NCBI RefSeq assembly: GCF_046557615.1
Contig: NZ_JBKIII010000001.1
Span: 1,674,001 to 1,738,000 of the forward strand
Source: Haloferax sp046557615
GTDB lineage: Archaea; Halobacteriota; Halobacteria; Halobacteriales; Haloferacaceae
Direction of reading: 5' to 3'
DNA: 64,000 bases
The notes under the pieces: generated by a model
Databases searched by the model: none
Told to the model about the DNA's origin: nothing
The model's input: the letters and a program-made list of their open reading frames with translations, nothing else
Translations under genes and position numbers: made by a program
Shown here: positions 9,659 through 18,053 of the stretch, piece by piece
Numbering within the stretch: position 1 is the first letter of the stretch
Layout of the letters: the number at the start of each line of letters is the position of its first letter

Positions 9659-10951
9659 ATGAGCGACGACACACCGGGATTCCACACCCGCAGTCTCCAC
9701 GCCGGACAAGAGCCAGACGCCGCGACCGGCGCTCGCGCACCGCCGTTGTATCAGACCACGTCGTACGTCTTCGAAGACGCCGCCGACGCCGCCGCGCAGT
9801 TCGCCCTCGAAAAACCCGGTCACATCTACTCGCGGCTGATGAATCCGACCGTCGGTATGCTCCAAGAGCGACTCGCCTCGCTCGAAGGTGGGGTTGGCGC
9901 GGTCGCCACCTCCTCGGGGATGGCCGCGTTCGACCTCACGAACTTCCTGCTCGCGTCGGCTGGCGACAACATCGTCTCGTCGTCGTCGCTCTACGGGGGA
10001 ACCTACACCTACCTCACTCACTCCGTCGAGCGTCGCGGCGTCACCACTCGATTCGTCGATACCCTCGACGTGGACGCCTACGCTGAGGCCATCGACGAGG
10101 ACACCGCCTTCGTCCACCTCGAAACCATCGGCAATCCGGCACTCGTGACGCCCGACATCGAAGCCATCGCCGACGTGGCGCACGAACACGGCGTGCCCCT
10201 CGTCGTGGACAACACCTTTGCGACGCCGTACCTGTGCAACCCAATCGAACACGGCGCGGACATCGTCTGGGAGTCCACGACGAAGTGGATTCACGGTGCC
10301 GGGACGACTATCGGCGGCGTCCTCGTCGACGGCGGCACCTTCCCGTGGGCGGAGTACGCCGACGACTACCCCGAGATAGCCAAACCGAACCCGGCGTACC
10401 ACGGCATCAACTTCGCCGAGACCTTCGGCGACGCCGCGTTCACCTACGCCGGTATCGCTCGCGGCCTCCGCGACCTCGGGAACGCCCAATCGCCGTTCGA
10501 CGCGTGGCAGACGCTCGAAAAGCTCGAATCCTTCCCGCTTCGGATGCGCGCGCACTGCGAGAACGCTCAACTCGTCGCGGAGTTCCTCGACGACCACGAG
10601 AAGGTGTCGTGGGTCAACTACCCCGGTCTCGAATCCCACGAGACACACGAGGAGGCCGCGAAGTACCTCGACGGCGGCTACGGCGGTATGATTACGTTCG
10701 GCCTCGCCGACGGGTACGAGGCCGCAAAAGGGACCGTGAACAACGTCGAACTCGCCTCGTTGCTCGCCAACGTCGGCGACGCGAAGACGCTCGTCATCCA
10801 CCCTGCCTCGACGACCCACCAGCAACTCACCGACGACGAGCAGGCCGCCGCGGGCGTCACCCCCGACATGGTCCGTCTCTCGGTTGGCATCGAGGACCCC
10901 GACGACATCATCGCCGACCTGGACCAGGCCATCCGTACGGCTTCGAACTGA
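9659..10951 (+). CDS. metY: O-acetylhomoserine sulfhydrylase (second metY copy)
   Basis: A 430-residue PLP enzyme with the active lysine K209 in STTKWIHG and the YSRLMNPT phosphate loop. It is strongly similar to the enzyme at 6975, with long identical stretches such as LVVDNTFATP. The frame is open 48 bases further upstream, but that part lacks homology to the paralogue. The ATG at 9659 aligns with the paralogue N terminus. It is separated from metX by about 115 bases, so it may have its own promoter. The two copies probably differ in sulfur donor or expression. Confidence 0.93.
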   Translation: MSDDTPGFHTRSLHAGQEPDAATGARAPPLYQTTSYVFEDAADAAAQFALEKPGHIYSRLMNPTVGMLQERLASLEGGVGAVATSSGMAAFDLTNFLLASAGDNIVSSSSLYGGTYTYLTHSVERRGVTTRFVDTLDVDAYAEAIDEDTAFVHLETIGNPALVTPDIEAIADVAHEHGVPLVVDNTFATPYLCNPIEHGADIVWESTTKWIHGAGTTIGGVLVDGGTFPWAEYADDYPEIAKPNPAYHGINFAETFGDAAFTYAGIARGLRDLGNAQSPFDAWQTLEKLESFPLRMRAHCENAQLVAEFLDDHEKVSWVNYPGLESHETHEEAAKYLDGGYGGMITFGLADGYEAAKGTVNNVELASLLANVGDAKTLVIHPASTTHQQLTDDEQAAAGVTPDMVRLSVGIEDPDDIIADLDQAIRTASN

Positions 10952-11007
10952 CTCGCACCAGCGCCGCCGACCGTCGCCCCTTTTGTGGCTGAGTGTTTAG
11001 ACCCGGT

Positions 11008-12168
11008 GTGGTAGAAGCACTGCTCGTAGTTGGTCTCGTGGTTGCGGTGTTCGTCGGGTTCAACATCGGCGGTTCATCGACGGGGGTAGCCTTCGGTCCC
11101 GCAGTTGGGTCGAACGTCCTCGGGAAACTCGCCGCTGCGGGGTTGATGACCGGCTTTGCACTCTTGGGTGGATGGACTATCGGCCGCGAAGTCGTCGCCA
11201 AGATGGGCGGCCAAATCGTCCCACAGAGCGAGTTTACGCTCGTTGCGAGCGTCGCCGTCCTCTTCTTCGTCGGGCTTGCGCTTCTCGTCTCGAACACGTT
11301 CGGCGTTCCCGCATCCACGTCAATGACAGCAGTCGGCGCGATTGCCGGTCTCGGACTCGCTCGGGGCTCTCTCGACTCCGCCGTCATGCTCGAAATCATC
11401 TCGTGGTGGATCGTCGCGCCCGTCATCGCCTTCTGGGTCTGTGCCGTTATCGGGCGGTACATCTACCCGTATCTCGATGCGTGGCTCAAACTCGACCAGA
11501 GCCATGGCCCACTCGTCAAACTCGACAAAACGGGGGCGATTCCACGCCCACAACTCGGGCCTAACACGACCTATCGAGAACTCGGAAGCACCATTCTGGT
11601 CGTCGTCGTCGCCTGTTACATGGCGTTCTCGGCGGGCGCATCGAACGTTGCGAACGCCGTCGCCCCGCTCGTCGGCAACGGTGCGCTCAGCATGGATATG
11701 GGGATTCTCCTCGCCGCAGGGGCGATTGGACTGGGTGCATTCACCATCGCTCGCCGGACGCTCGATACCGTCGGCAACGACCTCACCGAACTTCCGATTC
11801 TCGCGGCGCTCATCGTCGAAACCGTGAGTGCGTCGCTCATCTCGTTCCTCTCGGCAATCGGTATCCCCGCGAGTCTCGCCGTGAGTGCAACAATGTGTAT
11901 CGTCGGCCTCGGGTGGGGTCGTGCGACCCGGACGGTCACGCTCGGCGAAGCGCTTGGGAAGGGTGAAGCACCTGCTGTCTCCGTGAACGCACTCGCCGCC
12001 GAACGCGAAGATCACGTCCCAGCGATGGGTGAGGAAGCACCCGACGAACTCGCATCCCACGACCTGTTCGACCCCGGAACGACGGGGCGGGTCATCTTCT
12101 TCTGGATTCTCACGCCCTCGATATCGGCAATCGCGTCGTACGCGCTCTTTTCGACGGTTTCGTTCTAA
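11008..12168 (+). CDS. inorganic phosphate transporter, PiT family
   Basis: A 386-residue membrane protein with about ten hydrophobic segments in two inverted halves. The second half carries the canonical PiT signature GASNVANAVAPLVG; the first half has a degenerate version around GFNIGGSSTGVAFGPAVG. A soluble loop of about 50 residues near the C terminus ends before the last helix. The start is taken as the GTG at 11008 (giving MVEALLVV); another GTG lies 15 bases upstream. Transport of phosphate, or metal phosphate, with Na+ or H+ is a family inference. Confidence 0.88.
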   Translation: MVEALLVVGLVVAVFVGFNIGGSSTGVAFGPAVGSNVLGKLAAAGLMTGFALLGGWTIGREVVAKMGGQIVPQSEFTLVASVAVLFFVGLALLVSNTFGVPASTSMTAVGAIAGLGLARGSLDSAVMLEIISWWIVAPVIAFWVCAVIGRYIYPYLDAWLKLDQSHGPLVKLDKTGAIPRPQLGPNTTYRELGSTILVVVVACYMAFSAGASNVANAVAPLVGNGALSMDMGILLAAGAIGLGAFTIARRTLDTVGNDLTELPILAALIVETVSASLISFLSAIGIPASLAVSATMCIVGLGWGRATRTVTLGEALGKGEAPAVSVNALAAEREDHVPAMGEEAPDELASHDLFDPGTTGRVIFFWILTPSISAIASYALFSTVSF

Positions 12169-12286
12169 CTCCCTTTTGGTGGGTCGAACATTTCCTCGCG
12201 AGACGCCGTGAGCGGGGCCACCACGCCAGTCGGTTTCGGCAAGAAAACAGCAAAGTCTAATGGGATGGCCTTCGAATCAGCGGTCG

Positions 12287-12676
12287 ATGCCCACGGTAAC
12301 TTACCTTAACTACGAAACTCTCGATGACCAAGGTTGGGACATGGATGACGACGACCTCTTCGAGAAAGCTGCTGACGCAGGCCTCGACGCTGAGGACTTC
12401 GGCGAACTCGAAGTCAACCAGGGCGAGTACATCCTCGAAGCCGCAGAAGCGCAGGGCTACGACTGGCCGTTCAGCTGCCGTGCAGGTGCCTGTGCAAACT
12501 GTGCTTCCATCGTCAAGGTCGGCGAAATCGAGATGGACATGCAGCAGATTCTCTCCGACGAAGAAGTCAACGAGAAGAACGTCCGCCTCACCTGCATCGG
12601 TTCGCCTACGACCGACGAGGTCAAGATTGTCTACAACGCGAAGCACCTCGACTACCTGCAGAACCGCGTCATCTAA
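12287..12676 (+). CDS. fdx: 2Fe-2S ferredoxin, plant-type haloarchaeal
   Basis: A 129-residue soluble electron carrier. The cluster ligands are C64, C69, C72 and C103 (CRAGACANC...TCIG). An acidic insertion of about 30 residues near the N terminus (residues 11-44) is the hallmark of halobacterial ferredoxins and helps solubility in high salt. The start is set at MPTVTYLNYE, matching the family length; the frame extends 27 bases upstream without support. In haloarchaea it serves 2-oxoacid:ferredoxin oxidoreductases. It sits immediately beside the CO dehydrogenase island and could take part in its electron transfer, but this is speculative. Confidence 0.96.
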   Translation: MPTVTYLNYETLDDQGWDMDDDDLFEKAADAGLDAEDFGELEVNQGEYILEAAEAQGYDWPFSCRAGACANCASIVKVGEIEMDMQQILSDEEVNEKNVRLTCIGSPTTDEVKIVYNAKHLDYLQNRVI

Positions 12677-12750
12677 GACGCCAACTCTCTGAATTTTTAA
12701 CAGACTCACCCGACCAGCGACTGCTCTCGACTGAGTGTCGAACACTGGCC

Positions 12751-13524
12751 CTACTCTACGTCACTGCTGAGCCGTCGTCGTGTGCCTCCGACGATGTGCC
12801 CACGGACGTCGTGTCCACCGACGACGAGTAGCAGGCCAGCGATTCCGGCCAGCACGAGTCCGCGCACGACCGCTGGCAGCGACCCGGCCGCGAGGAGTGC
12901 GACCACCGCGCTGAGGACGAACCCTGCTTGCATGAGCAGTATCGCCACGACACCCTGCGTTCGCTGCCCCACCGACCCGTACTCGACACCGACAGCGACG
13001 GTTTCGACTGTCGTGTGGAGCGTCAAGAGCAGAACAGCGACGACACCGAGTGCTTGGTCAGCCGCGTACACTGCCGCGAGCGCGACACCCTCGATGACTC
13101 GATGCATAGTCAACGCACCGCTCACAGCACTGGCCCGTCTCACACTCCCCTTACCGGTCGCGTGTGAGTGTGGGAGCCACCGCCCAGCCACGCCTCCAAC
13201 TACGACCCCGACGACACCGACTACAGGGTCCGCCACGGCAATCGGAAGAAAGAGACTGACGCCGAGACCCACGAGTACCACACCGAACGTAGTCGTGAGA
13301 CGCCGCCGTGTCTCCGGTGTGAGTGTCGTGAATCGGGTCGAACCGAGGAGCGCCCACACCCCACCGACTGTGGCGACCCCGACCGACAGGAAGAGGACGA
13401 CGGCAAGCGGGACGACAGTACTCTCGTTCGACCCGAACTCGTGGGCTCGAACGGGGCTGACACTCAACCAGACGAGTGCGGCGAGCGTGAGACCGCGGCC
13501 ACGCCAGCGGCCACGGTTAGTCAT
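12751..13524 (-). CDS. ZIP-like membrane protein at the end of the cox operon
   Basis: A 257-residue protein with an N-terminal signal-like segment ending near VRAHEFG and about seven further hydrophobic segments. Two ZIP-type metal motifs are visible: H141xxxEG (HRVIEG) and H170xxxE (HTTVE). A HSHAT segment sits in the loop before them. The start ATG at 13524 overlaps the upstream xdhC-type gene by 8 bases, so it belongs to the same transcript. ZIP proteins import divalent metals into the cytoplasm. In this setting supply of a metal to the Mo-Cu enzyme is a reasonable guess, but the family call rests on the two motifs and topology. Confidence 0.7.
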   Translation of the reverse strand: MTNRGRWRGRGLTLAALVWLSVSPVRAHEFGSNESTVVPLAVVLFLSVGVATVGGVWALLGSTRFTTLTPETRRRLTTTFGVVLVGLGVSLFLPIAVADPVVGVVGVVVGGVAGRWLPHSHATGKGSVRRASAVSGALTMHRVIEGVALAAVYAADQALGVVAVLLLTLHTTVETVAVGVEYGSVGQRTQGVVAILLMQAGFVLSAVVALLAAGSLPAVVRGLVLAGIAGLLLVVGGHDVRGHIVGGTRRRLSSDVE

Positions 13525-14713
13525 CGCCACTTGAGTCCGTGGCAACTCGCTCGTGGATGTGACCCTCACGTGTCCGGAGGTGGTTGGGGCGTCGGTCGTT
13601 AGAGACAGCCAATATCTCCGCGACGATACTGTGTGCTATCTGGTACGGTGACCCGCCGCCAAGGTCGAGTCCGATAGGTGTGTAGAGCGTGGATAGCGCC
13701 TGTTCGTCGAACGTTGTTCCCTCTGCTTCGAATTGCTCGCGCATCTCCTCGAAGCGCTCGTGTGGTCCCATCAGTCCGACGTACGGGGCTGGCGACTCGA
13801 GGAGCGTCTCGATGGTCAACCGGTCGTCGATGAAGTTGTGCGTCATGACGACGGCGTAGGTTCGGTCGGTGAGGTCGACTGTGTCGGCGACTGACCCCGG
13901 TGAGGTCGTCAGCGTCTCGTCTGCGTCCGGGAACCGTTCTTCGAGGTCAACCCCGCCGCGGAACCCGACAACCGTCACTCGGAAGTCGTTCTTCGCGGCC
14001 AACTCGGTGACTGGACCAACGTCGTGGCCCGTTCCGAAGACGACGAGGTTCGGCGGGGCGGCGAGACCGTCGATGAACACACTGAGCCGACGCCCTTCGT
14101 AGTCGAGTTCGACGACGCCTGCCCGCCCACGCTCGGCGAGCGATTTGGCGTTCTCGGTCAGCGCCGCCAGCGACGTGGGCCAATCGCTGGCCGATTCGCC
14201 GTCGGGAGTCACGAAACTGCCATCGTCCGGGTAGTAGTACGCCCGGCCTCCGGTTTCGAGCGACCCACCGTCTCCTCCTGTTTCGTCTCCACTCTCGCCA
14301 CTCTCGAGAACGGTGAGTACCGCCACGTCTCGCCCGCTGGCGAACGCTTCGACGGCCGGTCGGTAGGTTTCGGTCAGTGGCTCCAACAGCACTTCGATGA
14401 TACCGTTACAGCCGACACCGAGGCCCCACACGTCCTCTTCGTCGTCCATCAGGTCGTAGGTGACGAGTTCCGGACGGCCCGCAGTGCGGACCGATTCAGC
14501 GACCTTACGAAGGTCGTCTTCCAGACACCCGGCGGTGATGCTGCCGACGCCTTCGCCCCCCTCGTCGAGGAGCATCTTCGCACCGGGGCGTCGGTAGGCG
14601 TTCCCCTTCACATCCACGATGGTTGCGAGGACGTCAGACCCGTCCGCATCGAGTCGCTCGTGAACGCGCTGTACAACTTCGGTCTCTGGGACACTCCACT
14701 TGCTTCCTGTCAT
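13517..14713 (-). CDS. XdhC/CoxI-family molybdenum hydroxylase maturation protein
   Basis: A 398-residue protein with the N-terminal XdhC domain (AGCLEDD at 61-67; GVGCNGIIEVLLEP) and a C-terminal Rossmann domain (VVFGTGHDVGPV). XdhC proteins bind the sulfurated Mo cofactor and help insert it into xanthine or CO dehydrogenases; this one is a CoxF/CoxI counterpart. It starts at an ATGA overlap with the DUF364-like gene and overlaps the ZIP-like gene downstream. A second, fused XdhC protein is encoded at 18050-19207, so the operon has two. Confidence 0.9.
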   Translation of the reverse strand: MTGSKWSVPETEVVQRVHERLDADGSDVLATIVDVKGNAYRRPGAKMLLDEGGEGVGSITAGCLEDDLRKVAESVRTAGRPELVTYDLMDDEEDVWGLGVGCNGIIEVLLEPLTETYRPAVEAFASGRDVAVLTVLESGESGDETGGDGGSLETGGRAYYYPDDGSFVTPDGESASDWPTSLAALTENAKSLAERGRAGVVELDYEGRRLSVFIDGLAAPPNLVVFGTGHDVGPVTELAAKNDFRVTVVGFRGGVDLEERFPDADETLTTSPGSVADTVDLTDRTYAVVMTHNFIDDRLTIETLLESPAPYVGLMGPHERFEEMREQFEAEGTTFDEQALSTLYTPIGLDLGGGSPYQIAHSIVAEILAVSNDRRPNHLRTREGHIHERVATDSSGDD

Positions 14714-15591
14714 GAGTTGAATCCTCTCTGGTCCTCACTCGTCTGCCGCGAAAGCGACAGGCCGGTCGCGGTGGACCCGTCACGAACGGCGTAGACTTTC
14801 TGTACGCCAGCGTCGTGCAGGTCGGTCCCGCACGCACCGGCGCGAATCGCTGTTCTGGCACGGTCGGCGTCGGCCACTGACGCGCCAGCGACGACATCGA
14901 CGCCAGCATCGAACAGTGGGGTGGGAAGGAACGACGCGGTCGCACCGACGACCACGACCGTTGCCGTAGACGGTGCGGCGTCCAAATATCGCTCGACGCC
15001 GCCGTAGAGAAACGCAGAACCGGTCACGAAAATCACTTCAGCGTCGGCGAGTGCTGTGTTCGCTTCTGCCTGCCGATAGGTCGTGACCCGAACACCGTCT
15101 GGGGTGGTCACGTCGCCAACCTCGTCGCGTTCGATGACGCGAACGTCCACGTCGTCGAACTTCTTGAACGCGGGTCGGAACAGCCCGACTGTCGCAATCG
15201 TCCCGACGTTCGAGTCGAGCAGTGCCATCGGGTCACCGACCACCCAGTCGATGTACGGAGCCGACAGCGCGTTGAGTGCCGCAACGGCGACAGACAGCGA
15301 AACACGGCCATCGGGTGTTTCTGGCCCGCCGACCGGTGCCGACGCCGCCCAATCGAGCAGTGTCGCCACGTCGATGTCAGCAGTCGATGGTGCGGGACCG
15401 GGCGGCCGGTGCGCGAGACCGGCAGTTCGCTCGCCGTTCGATTGCTCTTCGGTTTGGGTCGCATCTCGCACACCGGATAGTTCGACCATCACCGCTTTGT
15501 CGCCAACCGTCACGCGCTCGACGGTCGCTCGGTTTGGCGCACCGAGCGTGCGGAGTTGGTCAACGACGGTTGGAAGGAGCGGGTCAGTCAT
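14710..15591 (-). CDS. DUF364-like Rossmann protein of the cox operon
   Basis: A 293-residue soluble protein. The second half (VIFVTGSAFLYGGVERYLD, TVVVVGATASFLPTPLFDAG) resembles the DUF364 Rossmann-like domain described as a putative heavy-metal chelation domain. The N-terminal part matches the DUF4213-like region often fused to it. The start ATG at 15591 overlaps the coxE stop; the frame continues further upstream inside coxE but without support. The stop overlaps the next xdhC-type gene by 4 bases. Presence in a form I CO dehydrogenase operon is unusual. Its role is unknown, and metal handling is the working guess. Confidence 0.75.
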   Translation of the reverse strand: MTDPLLPTVVDQLRTLGAPNRATVERVTVGDKAVMVELSGVRDATQTEEQSNGERTAGLAHRPPGPAPSTADIDVATLLDWAASAPVGGPETPDGRVSLSVAVAALNALSAPYIDWVVGDPMALLDSNVGTIATVGLFRPAFKKFDDVDVRVIERDEVGDVTTPDGVRVTTYRQAEANTALADAEVIFVTGSAFLYGGVERYLDAAPSTATVVVVGATASFLPTPLFDAGVDVVAGASVADADRARTAIRAGACGTDLHDAGVQKVYAVRDGSTATGLSLSRQTSEDQRGFNS

Positions 15592-17035
15592 TGGTCTCTC
15601 CTTTCTCTCGCGTGCTTCCGGCCGTTGCCGACGCCGCGCCGTCTCTGGAGTACCCTCGGCGCGGGTCGTACTCGTAGCCGATGGGTCCGGCAGTCCCACG
15701 TCGTTCGAGTTGTCGTGCGGCCTCGTCGAGGTCTGCTGGCGTGGCGAACCCAAACAACCCATCGACGTAGGGGAGACACGTCGCCATCCCTTTGGACAGC
15801 GGTTCGTAGTCTGGGGACACCGCGAGCGGGTTGAGCCACACGAGCGCGTTCGCCCGCCGGGAGAGCCACGTCACGCCCCGACGGAGGGTCTCCTGGTCGC
15901 CCACGTCGAGGCCGTCGCTGACGACGACGACGGCAGTTCGCCGGTCCACAGCGTGAGGGAACTCTCGCCGGAGTGTCTCGAACGCGTCTCCGATTCGCGT
16001 GCCGCCACCCCAGTCGATTTCGGCGGCACGGAGCGCAGCGGCGGGGTCTCCTTTCGCTCGTGCGAACTGGTCGGTGGCGTCAACGAGGTCTGTGTCGAAC
16101 AAGAACACCGACCCGTTTCGGGCGCTCGTCTGGAGTGCCTCTGCAAACGCGAGGAGCGCCCCTCGGTCGATGGTGTCGAGGACAGACCCGCTGACGTCCA
16201 CGAGGAGACAGCACCGGAGTTCGCTGTCAACTGGTTCTCGACTCGGCAAGCGAATCGGTGTCCCGCCAGTGGCGATGCTCGCGCGGAGTGCGCGGCGGGC
16301 ATCGACGTGGCTTCCGCCTTCGGTCCTGTGGCTTCGGCGACCGGGAATCGTCGCCAGTGCGTCGATGAACCGGTCGATTGCCACCCGGTCGCGCTCCGAG
16401 AGCGGTGGGATATCGTTATCGACCGTCTCACGTCCGCCCACGGCGCTGTATCGCCGGGCATTGCCGTCGCCGGGGTCGGTCGATGCGGATTGGTCACCTG
16501 TCGTGTGCTGCATCCCCGTTCGAATACGAACGTCAACCCGGCCTGCTTCGTCGCCAGTGTCTATCTCGGGTGCCGCTGCGTTTCCGAGCGTCTCCGGGGT
16601 GTCCGTGTCGGCACCTTCTTCCTGTAGTTGCGCGACCGGGCCGCCCTCGTCTGAGTCGTCCGTCTCGTCTCCGGTGGGTGAGAGGCCACCCTCGTCGGTT
16701 GCGATTCGGTCGAGTCCAGTTCGCATGCGGTGCCAGAAGTTTGGAAACGCCTCGTCGAAGGCGTCGCCGTCGGCGGCGTCGGAGAGTAACGTCGCCCGTA
16801 GCGCGTCGGCGACGGCATCTCGGTCGGCGAGACCCATCACTGCGAGCGTGCTGGCACCGTCGAGACTGCCATTCGCTGGAACCGCCACTCCCGCGTCTCG
16901 GAGGTTCCGTGTGAAACGAATCAACTCCGTCACGACGTGGCGTCGTGCGAGTCGGAAATCGGGGACGTTCTGCCAGCCTCGTGGCTGGTTCTGTCTCGCA
17001 GTTTTCCCGTCGAAGAAGTCACGGCCGGGAGCCAT
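15584..17035 (-). CDS. coxE: CoxE-type VWA-domain protein
   Basis: A 483-residue protein with a C-terminal von Willebrand A domain. The MIDAS motif DVSGS is at residues 280-284, followed later by VVVSDGLDVG. The N-terminal 110 residues are helical, and a long acidic, low-complexity linker (about 115-215) separates the parts. CoxE works with the AAA+ ATPase CoxD in maturing the Cu-S-Mo centre of CO dehydrogenase. It overlaps the coxD gene by 17 bases at its start and the DUF364-like gene by 8 at its end, so it is tightly coupled. Confidence 0.9.
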   Translation of the reverse strand: MAPGRDFFDGKTARQNQPRGWQNVPDFRLARRHVVTELIRFTRNLRDAGVAVPANGSLDGASTLAVMGLADRDAVADALRATLLSDAADGDAFDEAFPNFWHRMRTGLDRIATDEGGLSPTGDETDDSDEGGPVAQLQEEGADTDTPETLGNAAAPEIDTGDEAGRVDVRIRTGMQHTTGDQSASTDPGDGNARRYSAVGGRETVDNDIPPLSERDRVAIDRFIDALATIPGRRSHRTEGGSHVDARRALRASIATGGTPIRLPSREPVDSELRCCLLVDVSGSVLDTIDRGALLAFAEALQTSARNGSVFLFDTDLVDATDQFARAKGDPAAALRAAEIDWGGGTRIGDAFETLRREFPHAVDRRTAVVVVSDGLDVGDQETLRRGVTWLSRRANALVWLNPLAVSPDYEPLSKGMATCLPYVDGLFGFATPADLDEAARQLERRGTAGPIGYEYDPRRGYSRDGAASATAGSTREKGETND

Positions 17036-18053
17036 CGGGAACCTCCGCGGTTCGTTCGTGTGCCACGGCCGCGGCCTCGCGTAGTCCTTCGAGCAGGTCG
17101 GAATCGACGCGCTCTACGTCTTCTACCTCCTTGAGCAGGCAGCCGATTGTCCGCTCGATTTCGGCGGTCGAAATGGATTCTGTATCCGCCGCCTCGCCAT
17201 CTCCGCTCGAATCGGCTCGCAGGGTGGCAACCGCTCGCGCCCAGTCGAGGGTCTCGGCGACACCGGGGCGCTTGAGGAACGATTCCTCTCGGAGTCGTTC
17301 GACGATAGCGCACACCTCGGCCGCGACGACGGCGTCGAGTTCGGGTACCTTGCGGGTGACGATTTCGTACTCCGTCTCGAACGACGGCGGTTCGACGTGC
17401 AAGTAGAGACACCGACGTTTGAGCGCGTCGCTCAGCGCCCTCGTTCGATTCGAGGTTAGGATGACGATGGGTGGGTGGTCGGCCGTGATGGTGCCGAGTT
17501 CGGGAATCGACACCTGGAAGTCCGAGAGCAGTTCCAAGAGGAACGCCTCGAACTCCTCGTCAGCACGGTCTATCTCGTCGATAAGTAGTACCGGCGGCCG
17601 GTCGCCGCCTGCGGTGAGTACCCGCAGAAGTGGGCGTTCGAGGAGGTACTCCTCGTTGAACACCGAGTTCGAGCGAGTCGTCGTCTCGTCGGACACTTGG
17701 GTGTCACTTTCGCCTGCGCCCACCCGTGCCTCGTCCGACTGGACGGCGAGGAGTTGCTTCGTGTAGTTCCACTCGTACAGGGCGTTCTCGACGGTCAACC
17801 CCTCGTAACACTGGAGGCGAATCAACTCCGTGTCGAACGCCTCGGCGAGTACCTTCCCGAGTTCCGTCTTCCCGCTTCCCGGCGGTCCTTCCGCAAGGAG
17901 CGGGCGGCCCATCCGAAGTGCGAGATAGACGGTGGTGACGACGCGGTCGGTCGCCACGTAGTTCAGGTGGTCGAACCGCTCGCGTAATGCCGACTCCGAG
18001 AGGTCGCCGAACGGCGAAGGTGCGTTCGCGGAGTTCGGCTGTTCTTTCGTCAT
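17019..18053 (-). CDS. coxD: CoxD-type MoxR AAA+ ATPase
   Basis: A 344-residue MoxR-family ATPase with Walker A GPPGSGKT (56-63), Walker B LLIDEID and a sensor 1 region ILTSNRTRALSDALKRRC. An insertion of about 35 polar residues (around ARVGAGESD) interrupts the region between Walker A and B. In Oligotropha, CoxD is needed for sulfur and copper insertion into the Mo centre of CO dehydrogenase. This gene lies between the XdhC-YHS fusion (4-base overlap) and coxE, the usual CoxD-CoxE order. Confidence 0.92.
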   Translation of the reverse strand: MTKEQPNSANAPSPFGDLSESALRERFDHLNYVATDRVVTTVYLALRMGRPLLAEGPPGSGKTELGKVLAEAFDTELIRLQCYEGLTVENALYEWNYTKQLLAVQSDEARVGAGESDTQVSDETTTRSNSVFNEEYLLERPLLRVLTAGGDRPPVLLIDEIDRADEEFEAFLLELLSDFQVSIPELGTITADHPPIVILTSNRTRALSDALKRRCLYLHVEPPSFETEYEIVTRKVPELDAVVAAEVCAIVERLREESFLKRPGVAETLDWARAVATLRADSSGDGEAADTESISTAEIERTIGCLLKEVEDVERVDSDLLEGLREAAAVAHERTAEVPDGSRP

